A stretch of 64,000 nt of DNA from Ga0077527 sp945862135 (GCA_964203275.1 CAXNMF010000004.1:124001-188000); one strand, 5' to 3'; positions 45,957-54,992 are shown, counted from the stretch's first letter. Translations and numbers: made by a program. Notes: a model not told the origin generated them from the sequence alone.

Positions 45957-46847
45957 ATGTGGCGGAACTTCAGCTACAAACATCTCTATTACTTCTGGGT
46001 GGTCGCCCGCGAAGGCGGCGTTTCCAGGGCGGCTACCCGCCTGGGTATGGCGGTACAAACCGTCAGCGCCCAGGTACGCGAACTGGAACGGGAACTGGGT
46101 TTCGCCTTGCTCAAGCCCGCCGGCCGCGGCCTCGCACTGACCGAAGCCGGAGTTGCCGCGATGCGTCAGGCCGACCAGATTTTTCAACTGGGTGAGCAAC
46201 TACCCGCCATCGTCAGGGACGCCGCAGAACCGGCCAGCATCCGGCTTTCAGTGGGCATTTCGGATGGCCTGCCCAAACTGGCGGTGCGACGTCTGCTGCA
46301 ACCGGTACTCGACACGGAAAACCTGCGGCTGTTATGTCATGAGGATGAATTCGATGACCTGTTGGGCGATCTCGCGCTGCACCGCTTGGACGTCGTATTG
46401 GCTGACCGCCCGGCACCACCGAATCCAAATCTGAAGTTATACAGCCACGAACTCGGATCATCAGCCGTCGCCTGGTACGCACCCGAGCCACTGCTGCCTG
46501 CGGCACGCCGCAGCTTCCCGCAAAGCCTTGCCAAGGTTCCCGTATTGCTGCCCACAGCACATGCCTCGGTGCGATTTAAAATTGATCATTGGTTTGAACG
46601 CAATGACGTGACCCCTCGAATTACAGGCGAGTTCGAAGACAGCGCCTTGCTTGCAACATTTGGCGCCGCGGGCTTTGGGGTCTTTCCTGCTGCAGAACTG
46701 ATACACGACAAACTGACTTCACGCTACGACGTCAGGCGCATCGGTCCGTGTGAAGGTGTTGAAGAAAGATTTTTTGCCATTGGCACCGAAAAGAAAGTCG
46801 CTCATCCGATGGTCCAACTACTGTTGCAGTCGAACAGCAGGAGCTAG
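45957..46847 (+). CDS. nhaR: LysR family regulator, NhaR-like
   Basis: 296 residues. The start FSYKHLYYFWVVAREGGVS is typical for NhaR, followed by the LysR helix-turn-helix AVQTVSAQVRELERELGF. NhaR senses sodium and turns on nhaA and biofilm genes in E. coli. No antiporter gene is in the window, so the target here is elsewhere or different. It stands alone, 109 bases from the HPF-like gene, in the opposite direction. Confidence 0.88.
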   Translation: MWRNFSYKHLYYFWVVAREGGVSRAATRLGMAVQTVSAQVRELERELGFALLKPAGRGLALTEAGVAAMRQADQIFQLGEQLPAIVRDAAEPASIRLSVGISDGLPKLAVRRLLQPVLDTENLRLLCHEDEFDDLLGDLALHRLDVVLADRPAPPNPNLKLYSHELGSSAVAWYAPEPLLPAARRSFPQSLAKVPVLLPTAHASVRFKIDHWFERNDVTPRITGEFEDSALLATFGAAGFGVFPAAELIHDKLTSRYDVRRIGPCEGVEERFFAIGTEKKVAHPMVQLLLQSNSRS

Positions 46848-46924
46848 CCTGCACCCCTTGCGATTTCGTCTTTCAATGATGGCGATCCTCAACTAAACTG
46901 ACAACAAACAATCAGGAGAAAACC

Positions 46925-47533
46925 ATGCTCACCATCTACGGCTCCGCCAACTCCCGCGCCCTCCGCGTCATCTGGATGGCCGCTGAACTCGGCCTCAAAT
47001 ACGAACACAAGGACTGGTTGCCGCGCTCACCGGAAACAAAGACTGACGACTACCTTGCGCTGAATCCCAACGCGCGCGTGCCTTCGATTGATGACGATGG
47101 CTTCATCCTCAGCGAATCGATGGCAATCAACATGTACCTCGCGAAAAAGCACAAAAGCGCGCTCTACCCTGCCGACCCGAAACTGGAAGCACTTTGCTGG
47201 CAGTGGAGCTTGTGGGAAACAGACCGCCTCGACCGCCAGATCGTTGATTACGTGCGCAACAGCGTGGCCTCCCCTCCCGCAGAGCGCAAACCGGCGATCG
47301 CTGAAGCGGCATGGCTGCAGGTCGCACCCGCCTTTGATGTGCTGGAAACTGCTCTGAACAAATCGGCCTGGCTGTGCGGGCCCGCGTTTTCGATCGGCGA
47401 CCTCAACGTCGCCAGCGCGCTTTATCGTGCACTGTCGATCGACGTCAGCAAATGGCCGGCATTCGACGCCTGGCTGCACAAGTGCTGGGACCGTCCTGCC
47501 GCAAAGCACGCACGATCCTTGCGCGAACAGTAA
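46925..47533 (+). CDS. Glutathione S-transferase
   Basis: 202 residues. The N-terminal thioredoxin-like domain (LTIYGSANSRALRVIWMAAEL) is followed by VPSIDDDGFILSESMAINMYLA, where the conserved Ser (ESMAI) binds glutathione, and an all-helical C-terminal domain (FSIGDLNVASALYRAL). Likely cytoplasmic detoxifying enzyme. Its ribosome site is AGGAG. The substrate cannot be deduced. Confidence 0.92.
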   Translation: MLTIYGSANSRALRVIWMAAELGLKYEHKDWLPRSPETKTDDYLALNPNARVPSIDDDGFILSESMAINMYLAKKHKSALYPADPKLEALCWQWSLWETDRLDRQIVDYVRNSVASPPAERKPAIAEAAWLQVAPAFDVLETALNKSAWLCGPAFSIGDLNVASALYRALSIDVSKWPAFDAWLHKCWDRPAAKHARSLREQ

Positions 47534-47715
47534 ACGGGCTACCGGTACTTATGTTTCAGCGGTGACTGTAAGCAATTGATTATTTTATATTTTTAATCCG
47601 ATTGCATTGTGTGCTTCGGCGCACCGCCACCAGGAGTAGCATGCAGCAACGGCCGGACTGACCTAACAACAACACCGTCAGCCGGCCATTCGATCATCAA
47701 GCTCTGGGAGGAGCC

Positions 47716-48791
47716 ATGCCGTCACTGCGCCGTGTTGCCACGTTGTTGCTTGCCTGCATTCTTTACGCCGCGTTGCCGGCTCTTGCCGCGAATTTCCCGG
47801 AGCCCAAAGAAGGCAGCTGGGTCGCGAAAAATTTCAAATTCCATACCGGCGAGGTGATGGCGGAAGTCACTCTGCATTACCGCACCATCGGTTCGCCGGC
47901 CAATGAGCCGGTGCTGCTGCTGCACGGCACCGCAGGCTCCGGCCTCAACTTCATGACGCGCAATTTCGCCGAAGAAATGTTCGGCCCCGGCCAGCCGCTG
48001 GATGCCACGAAGTACTTCATCATCCTTCCCGACGCACTGGGCAGCGGCAAATCAACTCGCCCCTCAAGCAGCGGCCTGCGCATGAAGTTCCCGAAATACA
48101 ACTCCGACGACATGGTGCAGGCGCACTACCGTCTGGTCACTGAAGGACTCGGCATCAAGCACCTGCGCATGGTAATGGGCAATTCCATGGGCGGCATGCA
48201 TACCTGGGTGTGGGCGACGAAATACCCGGACATGATGGACGTTGCCGTGCCGATGGCCTGCCAGCCCGGTGCAATGTCGGGTCGCAATTGGATGATGCGG
48301 CGACTGCTAGCGGATTCGATCCGCAATGATCCGGAATGGAACAACGGCGACTACACCGAACAGCCGCGCAACATGACGCGGCTTCTGACGTACTTCTCGA
48401 TCGCCACCAGCGGCGGCAACATTGCGGTGTACAACGCCGCGCCGACCTCGGCACAAGGCGACGCCCTGCTCGCCAAACGGCTGGCCGTGCCGTTCCGCCG
48501 CGATGCCAACGATGTACTGCTGCAATGGGAATCATCCGCCGACTACAACCCGATGCCGCTGCTCGACCGCGCCAGGCAACGGTGCTCGCGATCAATGCTG
48601 CCGATGACGAACGCAATCCGCCAGAGCTGGGCATGATGGAAAATGCCATGAAGCGGGTGAAGAACGGCCGCTACCTGCTGATCCCGCAGAGCGCCGACAC
48701 CCGTGGTCACAGCACCACCGGCATGGCAAAGTTTTACAAAAAGGAACTCGATGAACTGCTGCGGACTGCGCCGCAGCGCAAGCCGGGTTAA
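47716..48791 (+). pseudogene. Alpha/beta hydrolase of the MetX-like family, frameshifted
   Basis: The frame at 47716 has a signal peptide, the oxyanion region LLLHGTAGSG and the nucleophile elbow GNSMGG, and runs correctly to LLDRA near 48573. Then it ends in 25 unrelated codons at 48636. In the +2 frame the sequence continues with VLAINAADDERNPP (Asp) and DTRGHSTTG (His) to 48791. Restoring one G in AGGCAACG at about 48575 gives LDRARATVLAINAADD and a complete Ser-Asp-His triad. The start follows GGAGGAGCC. The frame break is either a real one-base loss or a sequence error. Confidence 0.88.
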
Positions 48792-48812
48792 ACACAGTGT
48801 GCGACGCACGGG

Positions 48813-48841
48813 TTGGCGGAAACTTCGATTGAACCTAGAAT
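48813..48841 (+). promoter_or_regulatory. Predicted sigma-70 promoter for Bug gene
   Basis: TTGGCG and TAGAAT with a 17-base spacer end 59 bases before the start of the Bug gene at 48900. Confidence 0.55.
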
Positions 48842-48899
48842 GTTCCGCAACGGCAACCCTAATGCAGCAATTCAAATAATCAGCCGTGGAGGAAAAACA

Positions 48900-49871
48900 A
48901 TGTTCCATTCGTACTGGAAACTCGCCCCGTTCGCGCTTGCACTGCTTGCTGCTGCCGCACAAGCCGCCGAACCCGCCTACCCCACAAAACCGGTGCGCAT
49001 CATCGTGCCTTATCCGCCCGGCGGCACCACCGACCCGACCGCACGTGCGTTTACCGGCTGGTTTGCCGAAAAATTCGGCACCACCTTTGTAGTCGACAAC
49101 CGCCCTGGTGCGGGTTCCACGCTGGGCCACGGAATTGGCGCCAAAGCCACACCCGACGGTTACACGCTGCTGCTCGGCACCTCCGGCGGCCTTGTAGTCA
49201 GCGCAGCATTCGGCAGCAAGCTATCCTATGACCCGGTCAAGGATTTCACGCCGATCGGCGTCGGCGTTTACGTGCCTTTCCTGATCGTGGTGCATCCATC
49301 GGTGCCCGCAAAGAACGTGAAGGAACTGGTCGAACTCGCCAAGGCGCAGCCGGGCAAGATCAATTTCGCCTCGCCCGGTACCGGCACCCCCAACCACCTC
49401 GGCGTCGAACTGCTCACTTCGCTCACCGGCGCGAAATTCACCCATGTGCCCTACAAAGGCGGCGGTCCGGCCACGGTCGATCTGCTGGCAGGGCGTGTAC
49501 AGGCCATCTTTGGCGGAGCCGCTCCGTGGCAGCCGCATATGACCAGCGGCAAAGCGCGCGCCATCGCGATTGGTCACCACGAGCGCCTGAAAACCTTGCC
49601 CGATGTTCCGGCCATCACCGAAACCTACCCGGGCTTCAACAACACCACCTGGTACGGCTTTCTCGGACCAAGCGGAACGCCTGGGCATGTAGTCAGAAAA
49701 ATCAACGCTGAAATGAAGCGCGCCGTCGAGGATCCAGGCGTTGTAAAACACCTTGAAAGCATCGGCATGGTTCCGACCTGGACCACACCGCAGCAGATGG
49801 GCGAAATGATCCGCACCGAACTCGCACGGTGGCGCAAAGTAGTGGCCGAGGCCGGCATCAAGCCGGAGTAA
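48900..49871 (+). CDS. Bug-family tripartite tricarboxylate transporter substrate-binding protein
   Basis: 323 residues with a signal peptide ending AAQAA. Family marks: YPTKPVRIIVPYPPGGTTD, VDNRPGAGSTLGHG, TPDGYTLLLG, FASPGTGTPNHLG and HVPYKGGGPATVD. The YPPGG loop is the classical ligand loop of Bug proteins. The start follows GTGGAGGAA. No membrane subunits nearby. The gene may be co-expressed from the promoter at 48813, which lies after the hydrolase gene. Confidence 0.93.
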   Translation: MFHSYWKLAPFALALLAAAAQAAEPAYPTKPVRIIVPYPPGGTTDPTARAFTGWFAEKFGTTFVVDNRPGAGSTLGHGIGAKATPDGYTLLLGTSGGLVVSAAFGSKLSYDPVKDFTPIGVGVYVPFLIVVHPSVPAKNVKELVELAKAQPGKINFASPGTGTPNHLGVELLTSLTGAKFTHVPYKGGGPATVDLLAGRVQAIFGGAAPWQPHMTSGKARAIAIGHHERLKTLPDVPAITETYPGFNNTTWYGFLGPSGTPGHVVRKINAEMKRAVEDPGVVKHLESIGMVPTWTTPQQMGEMIRTELARWRKVVAEAGIKPE

Positions 49872-49881
49872 CCGCGGCATC

Positions 49882-49921
49882 GTCGGATACAAGAGGCGAA
49901 AACAACGCCTATGTATCCGAC
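49882..49921. repeat. Inverted repeat between Bug gene and FNR-type gene
   Basis: GTCGGATACA and TGTATCCGAC form perfect 10-base arms with an inner GGCG/CGCC stem. A second small one (CCGTAC ... GTACGG) follows directly at 49920-49950. No T-run follows, so an operator or mRNA structure is more likely than a terminator. Confidence 0.45.
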
Positions 49922-50086
49922 CGTACAGACAGCCGATTGCATTATGTACGGTATGTGACAAAAGCCTTGTATTCCGGGTATCAAGCGCCTATGGTGAAAC
50001 AGATCATTCAATGTTGCCGCCGGTGCTGAGGAATAACCCAGACCGAACGGCGTTCATGACGTCCGGCTGGCCCAAAGGAAAAGCTC

Positions 50087-50827
50087 ATGAACAACAAATT
50101 TTCCATCAATGCTGCACCACCCGCAGCGCTGTCTCACAAATGCCCGGATTGCGGTTTTATTGATTGGGGCCGGCAGATCGACTTTTCTGCAGATGACTTG
50201 CAGCGCTTCTGCAACCGGATCGAACACCGTCGCCTGAAAACGAAACAAGAGTATCTGCATCGCGCGGGAACCACATTGAGCGCGCTCTACGTCATCAACA
50301 GCGGTTTTGTGAAAACCATCATCAGCGACGGCAACGGTCACGAGCAGATCACCGGCTTCTCGATGCCGGGCGACCTGATCGGAATGGACGCCATCGCAAC
50401 CGGAAAACATCAATGCAGCACCATCGCGCTTGAAGACAGCAGTCTTTGCGGAATGGCGTTTGCAGATCTGGAGCAGCTCAATCGCGATATACCGGCGTTA
50501 CAGCACCACTTCCATCAGACGATGGGGGCGGAAATCACCCGCGATCACGGCATGATGCTGCTGCTGGGCGCGATGCGTGCAGAGGAACGGGTCGCCATGT
50601 TCCTTCTTAACCTGTCGCGGCGATTCGCCCTCCGCGGCCGTTCGGGAACTCGTTTCCGCATGCCCATGACGCGGCAGGAAATCGGCAACTATCTCGGACT
50701 TCAGCTGGAAACCGTCAGTCGCGCGTTTTCGCATCTTGCCAGCGCACAACTGATCGAGATCGACAGCAAGGAAGTCGAAATCAAGAGCCTGGAACGGCTG
50801 CGGCTGGTATTGCAGGGCCGGAACTGA
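50087..50827 (+). CDS. fnr: FNR-type regulator with incomplete iron-sulfur cysteines
   Basis: 246 residues. The helix-turn-helix QEIGNYLGLQLETVSRAFSHL has the ETVSR triad of FNR, which reads TTGAT-N4-ATCAA. Of the four cluster cysteines in E. coli FNR, Cys20 and Cys23 correspond to Cys19 and Cys22 (HKCPDCG) and Cys122 to Cys118 (SSLCGMAF), but the one at Cys29 is Gly28 here. Other cysteines are at 42 and 107. Either another residue completes the cluster, or the protein senses something else. The start follows a purine-rich AAAGGAAAAG. Confidence 0.9.
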   Translation: MNNKFSINAAPPAALSHKCPDCGFIDWGRQIDFSADDLQRFCNRIEHRRLKTKQEYLHRAGTTLSALYVINSGFVKTIISDGNGHEQITGFSMPGDLIGMDAIATGKHQCSTIALEDSSLCGMAFADLEQLNRDIPALQHHFHQTMGAEITRDHGMMLLLGAMRAEERVAMFLLNLSRRFALRGRSGTRFRMPMTRQEIGNYLGLQLETVSRAFSHLASAQLIEIDSKEVEIKSLERLRLVLQGRN

Positions 50828-50925
50828 ACATACCTCCGGACAGTGCTGTCGGGCTGATCAAGGCGGCCTTGCAAACTCTCGATTAGACTATCCCGCAACC
50901 AGGACGCGGGACGAACCACGAGACC

Positions 50926-51082
50926 ATTACACCGTTACGCAAAGCCGTCGGTACGATTTACCGCGCCGAATCGCGCCGCGTCTTTGCAACGCTGGTGCGT
51001 CTGCTCGGCGACTTCGACACGGCCGAAGAAGCGCTGCACGACGCCTTCCGTGCCGCAATGAAACAACGGCCACGCGACGGCA
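50926..51082 (+). pseudogene. Remnant of an ECF-type sigma factor (N-terminus)
   Basis: The frame in phase with 50941 encodes TIYRAESRRVFATLVRLLGD followed by FDTAEEALHDAFRAAM, the region 2 start of the SigJ/ECF41-like sigma factors. The expected ATG appears as ATT. After KQRPRDG the family pattern stops and the frame ends a few codons later. So about 50 of the usual 400 residues remain. It joins the MoaD-like remnant at about 51080. Confidence 0.65.
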
Positions 51083-51280
51083 CAAGGCGCCACGCTGGCC
51101 GCGGTGCTGGATGATCTCGAACATCAGTACCCGGGCATCCGCTTTCGCATCATCGACGAACAGATCCGCATCCGCCGGCATATCCGCATATTCATCAACG
51201 GCACGCAGTGTCACGACCTCGCGCAACCACTGATCGACTCTGATGAGGTGATCATCGCGCAGGCGCTGAGCGGCGGCTAA
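51080..51280 (+). pseudogene. Remnant of a MoaD/ThiS-like gene (C-terminus)
   Basis: In the frame ending at the TAA at 51278-51280 about 66 codons are open, with AQGATLAAVLDDLEHQYPG, an RRHIRIFING strand and LSGG at the end. The terminal Gly-Gly is the site that carries sulfur in MoaD and ThiS. The first 25 or so residues of the fold and a start codon are missing. The 5' end abuts the sigma-factor remnant, as expected of a deletion that fused the two. Confidence 0.6.
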
Positions 51281-51483
51281 CCCAGTTCAGAATCCTCAAT
51301 GACGTTTCATTGGCTGATTTGTGCAACTGCGCCGTGCCCCAGCAGCACGCCATCCGCACCGCGATATGCACCATGATTGTGCGGCCCCCAGGCATCCTGC
51401 GCCGACTAGGCGACGCAAAACCCTTCCTCTATACTGCGCGACAGATTTAATTGCCGGGCAAGTCAACAAAACAGGGGAGCAGC

Positions 51484-53043
51484 ATGTACAAGAAATCCGT
51501 TGCGGCCATCGTTGCCGCCTTCTGCACTTATATCTTGATGTTTTTCAGCGCACTGCCTGTATCGGCGCAGTCACAGCCGCCGATTGAACGGGTCAAGATA
51601 ACTGACGGCGAGTTGAGCTGTGCACAATTGCACGCCGAGTCTGCAGAGATGGACAAGGCCATCGCCAGCGCCAAGGCGGCTGAAAGTGACGGCAACACAA
51701 CAGCGCTGGCCGGAACCGCGGGCAGCGCAGCAACGGAGGTAGCCGCGCGTACCGGTCTGTTTGGCTCACTGGGCGGCCTCACCGGTCATATCCTCGGTCA
51801 AGTTGCCGGGAAAACGGCCTCGAGTGCCGCACAGCAATCCGGACAAATGACAGTGCAGCAGGCCGCGGAGCGCACGCGTCAGGCGACCGCGCGCAAGGAA
51901 ACCCTCAACACCATGTTCTTGAACAAAGGCTGCCGCGCATCTGATCTCGATTACAACCCACCCCCGGGCACGCAAGTCAGTGTTCCCGTTCCTGTGCCGA
52001 CACAGGCCGCTGCCGCGCCCGCGAATGCACCCATTACGCCTGCCGGCCCGGTCACTGCGTTGCCCGATATCGACCCCGACAGTCATTTCAAGGGTCAGAC
52101 TGGCGGCACGTTCGGCAAAAATGTCGTCGAGGTTCTCCCCGGCAACAAACGCGTAGCCGTTGCCGGCTTCCGCGTCATATTCATTACATCCAATACCGTG
52201 TCAGCCCAGGTGCGTGCCAGTTACATGCCTGGCCGCGACACCAGCGGCGCGAGCTCGAAGCTGACAGTGAAACTGTCCGGTGTGGACATCGCCACCATGC
52301 AGGCGCTCACCGACAAGGCCTATGCGGATTTCCTGGAGCAACTGAGTCTTGCCGGACGTCAACCCGTACCACAACAGGAATTGCAGGAATTTCTTGGCGG
52401 CGTCGATGTTTCGCCGACATCCGCAAGCAAGCCCTACACCCTGGAATCCAACGGACAGACTGCTGTGGCGTTCGCACCCACCGGGATGCCGCTGTGGTTC
52501 CATAACGGCGATGTAGCGTGGTCGGACAAAGGACCATTCGACCAGAAAAACCTGCGCAGCGTCTCGGACTATTCCCAGAAACTCAACGCCATCGTGGTCA
52601 CACCGCTGATCGTGGTGAATTTTGCACGCATGAGCAGCAGTGGCAATACCTCCGGCTTTACCAGCAGAACCGCGGAAACCGGCGCCAAGCTTGAGCTCAG
52701 CGTCGGCATGTTTTCCAGCCGGGTGATCCGCGCTGAAGAAACGCGCTCAGGCATCGTGATGAAAGGCGATGATGCCGCAATCAACATGACCAAGGCTTTC
52801 ATCAGTGACCGCAATTTCGGCACATTGCGCGAGGTGGCCGCTTCGGACAACACCGCCACCAAGAGCGTATTCGACAATCTGGGAAAAGCAATGGGTATGG
52901 CCAATGCCGGCGGCGCCGCACGCAGCAAATCAGAAAACGTCGCCGAAACAAGCAACGCGCAATTTTATTCCGCAGCAAATGAAGCGCTGACTAACGCCAC
53001 AGGAACTTTTGCCAAGTGGTTCCAGAAATATCCTGCGCGCTAA
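51484..53043 (+). CDS. Large secreted protein of unknown function
   Basis: 519 residues from an ATG after GGGGAGCAGC. A signal peptide ends PVSAQS. Residues about 35-150 are a helical, Ala-rich region with two cysteines (in LSCAQLH and KGCRASD) and a Gly-rich hydrophobic stretch (LFGSLGGLTGHILGQVAG). A Pro/Ala linker follows (about 155-190), then a mostly beta C-terminal domain (VAVAGFRVIFITSN, KLTVKLSGVDIATM). I recognise no known family. Not in an operon; a terminator follows. Confidence 0.75.
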   Translation: MYKKSVAAIVAAFCTYILMFFSALPVSAQSQPPIERVKITDGELSCAQLHAESAEMDKAIASAKAAESDGNTTALAGTAGSAATEVAARTGLFGSLGGLTGHILGQVAGKTASSAAQQSGQMTVQQAAERTRQATARKETLNTMFLNKGCRASDLDYNPPPGTQVSVPVPVPTQAAAAPANAPITPAGPVTALPDIDPDSHFKGQTGGTFGKNVVEVLPGNKRVAVAGFRVIFITSNTVSAQVRASYMPGRDTSGASSKLTVKLSGVDIATMQALTDKAYADFLEQLSLAGRQPVPQQELQEFLGGVDVSPTSASKPYTLESNGQTAVAFAPTGMPLWFHNGDVAWSDKGPFDQKNLRSVSDYSQKLNAIVVTPLIVVNFARMSSSGNTSGFTSRTAETGAKLELSVGMFSSRVIRAEETRSGIVMKGDDAAINMTKAFISDRNFGTLREVAASDNTATKSVFDNLGKAMGMANAGGAARSKSENVAETSNAQFYSAANEALTNATGTFAKWFQKYPAR

Positions 53044-53070
53044 GTTTTAATCATTTATTTCATCACTACT

Positions 53071-53101
53071 GATCCCTGCGCTCTTGCGCGGGGATTTTTT
53101 T
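53071..53101 (+). terminator. Intrinsic terminator
   Basis: ATCCCTGCGC-TCTT-GCGCGGGGAT with one wobble pair and seven Ts after it. Confidence 0.85.
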
Positions 53102-53179
53102 GAGCGGGACTTGCAAAAGCCCCGAATCGCCTCCATCTGAAGCATGCCAGTTTCCTGTAACCCCCGGAGATTCCCCTTC

Positions 53180-54253
53180 ATGCCGTCGTTACACAGCCCG
53201 ATCCAGTTCGGCGCCATCAGCGCGCCCAATCGTATTTTCATGGCGCCGCTGACGCGCTGCCGCGCCGATGCGGACCACGTACCCACCGACATCATGGTCG
53301 AGCATTACGCCCAGCGCGCCAGCGGCGGACTGCTGATCGCCGAGGCGACGATGGCAATGGAAGGCAACTCGTCGTTCTGGATGGAGCCCGGCATTTATTC
53401 GGCGGCACAGGTCTCCGGCTGGAAAAAAGTCACCGATGCCGTGCATGCCAAAGGCGGCAGGATTTTCCTGCAGATCTGGCACGGCGGCCGCGCCTGCCAC
53501 CCGCTGCTCAACAACGGCGCGCAACCGGTGGCGCCGAGCGCAATACCGATCACCGGCGATGAAGTGCATACGCCGGAAGGCAAAAAACCCTATGTCGAGC
53601 CGCGCGCGCTGCGCGACGATGAACTGCCGGGCATTGTCGCCGGATTCAAAAGAGCCGCGGAGAACGCGAAAGCCGCAGGATTCGACGGCGTTGAAGTGCA
53701 TGGCGCGAACGGCTATCTGCTCGATGAATTCCTGCGCGACGGCGCCAACAAACGCAGCGGTCCCTATGGCGGTTCGATCGAGAACCGCGCGCGCCTGCTT
53801 TGTGAAGTCGTTGAAGCGGTATGCAGCGTATGGGGCAGCGACCGCGTCGGCGTGCGCCTGTCGCCGCTGAACAGCTACAACAGCATGATCGACAGTGATC
53901 CGGTCAAGCTGATTTCAACCGTTGGCGCGATGCTCAACCGTTTCAACCTCGCCTATCTGCATTTGATGCGCGGTGATTTTTTCCAGCAGCAGAAAGGCGA
54001 TGTGCTGACACCGGCACGTGCAAACTTCAAAGGCACGCTGATCGCAAACATGGGATACAGCGCAGACGAAGCGGAACAGGCGATTGCCGACGGCAAAGTC
54101 GATGCGGTGGCCTTCGGTACGCCCTTCCTCGCCAATCCCGATTTACCGGCGCGTTTCAAGGCCAAAGCCGCGCTGAATGCGCCGGATGCGGCCACGTTCT
54201 ACACACCGGGCCCCAAGGGCTATACGGATTACCCGGCGCTGGCAGCAGCCTAA
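53180..54253 (+). CDS. nemA: Old Yellow Enzyme family alkene reductase
   Basis: 357 residues. FMN-binding and catalytic features of the NemA/OYE family: PNRIFMAPLTRCRA, LQIWHGGRACHP, VEVHGANGYLLDEFL with the His-x-x-Asn pair that holds the substrate, and SGPYGGSIENRARL. It reduces activated C=C bonds such as N-ethylmaleimide or nitroesters with NADPH. The start follows CGGAGA. It is not in an operon. Often controlled by NemR, but no regulator is adjacent. Confidence 0.93.
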   Translation: MPSLHSPIQFGAISAPNRIFMAPLTRCRADADHVPTDIMVEHYAQRASGGLLIAEATMAMEGNSSFWMEPGIYSAAQVSGWKKVTDAVHAKGGRIFLQIWHGGRACHPLLNNGAQPVAPSAIPITGDEVHTPEGKKPYVEPRALRDDELPGIVAGFKRAAENAKAAGFDGVEVHGANGYLLDEFLRDGANKRSGPYGGSIENRARLLCEVVEAVCSVWGSDRVGVRLSPLNSYNSMIDSDPVKLISTVGAMLNRFNLAYLHLMRGDFFQQQKGDVLTPARANFKGTLIANMGYSADEAEQAIADGKVDAVAFGTPFLANPDLPARFKAKAALNAPDAATFYTPGPKGYTDYPALAAA

Positions 54254-54268
54254 ACTCGGGTGATTTAT

Positions 54269-54294
54269 AAGTTATTGATTTAAATAACTTTTTT
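54269..54294 (+). terminator. Weak AT-rich terminator after nemA
   Basis: AAGTTATT-GATTTA-AATAACTT followed by Ts. It overlaps the 3' end of the convergent gene. Confidence 0.45.
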
Positions 54295-54603
54295 AAGGCC
54301 GCGCCGCAATGGCCCGGCGCTCAGCGGTTGCGTGCGCAATTCGCGCACCAACTGCCAGGCCACCCAGCCATATTGCAGGACTCTGACTGCACGGCGCGGT
54401 CGCCATACGGCCAGCAACAGTGCAGCACCTGCGAGCAGCAGCGGATGGCGTCCCACCGTGCGCACAACGGATATGCCCTTGTCCGCAACAGCCAGGCGTT
54501 CACGCCACGGTTGCATCTGATGCGCCAATTCGACGCGTTGCACTGCTGCCTTTGCGACCAGGCGCTGGCGTTTTGCGGCCAGTTCTTCGGCGCGATACCT
54601 CAT
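54280..54603 (-). CDS. yqjK: YqjK-like protein
   Basis: 107 residues, basic, with a helical start (ELAAKRQRLVAKAAVQRVEL) and one membrane helix (HPLLLAGAALLLAVW). It resembles YqjK and is the last gene of the yqjD-yqjE-yqjK set. It overlaps yqjE by four bases. Function unknown. Confidence 0.75.
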   Translation of the reverse strand: MRYRAEELAAKRQRLVAKAAVQRVELAHQMQPWRERLAVADKGISVVRTVGRHPLLLAGAALLLAVWRPRRAVRVLQYGWVAWQLVRELRTQPLSAGPLRRGLKKVI

Positions 54604-54992
54604 GATCGGGAATTCAATTCCTGGCGATCCTTGGCCAACTCGCTGATGCTCGCGTCAAACGGACGCGGTTGACTGCGCAGCTTGTTCATCACAATCCAGC
54701 CAAGGATGGCGCCGGACATCACGAAAAACACGATCATGCCGCCCAGCGCAAACAGGCGGTTCGACTCCCACAGCGCGACGACTACAAGGATCGCCAGCAG
54801 CACGACACCCACACCGATGCAGAACAGCGCCGCCAGCGCAAGCACCACCAGCGTCACGATTCGCTCACGCTCCTCGGCAATGTCCGTCGACAGCAACTCA
54901 AGCCGCGTCTGGACCATGCCGAGCAGGTTGGCCGACAACGCTTTCAGTGAGACGAACAAACCGTCCCCGGCAACCCCGTCTTTTTCAGCCAT
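54600..54992 (-). CDS. yqjE: Phage-holin-like membrane protein YqjE
   Basis: 130 residues with two strong membrane helices (IVTLVVLALAALFCIGVGVVLL and ALGGMIVFFVMSGAILGWIVM). It matches the holin_phiX/YqjE family. It is encoded between the YqjD-like and YqjK-like genes. It may help YqjD bind ribosomes to the membrane in stationary phase. Confidence 0.88.
   Translation of the reverse strand: MAEKDGVAGDGLFVSLKALSANLLGMVQTRLELLSTDIAEERERIVTLVVLALAALFCIGVGVVLLAILVVVALWESNRLFALGGMIVFFVMSGAILGWIVMNKLRSQPRPFDASISELAKDRQELNSRS

Larger units (their letters stand above)
50828..51483. other. 656-base gap with gene remnants
   Basis: It holds the two remnants listed at 50926 and 51080. The stretch from 51281 to 51483 has no gene that I can see; its last part has the ribosome site of the next gene. 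Confidence 0.6.
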
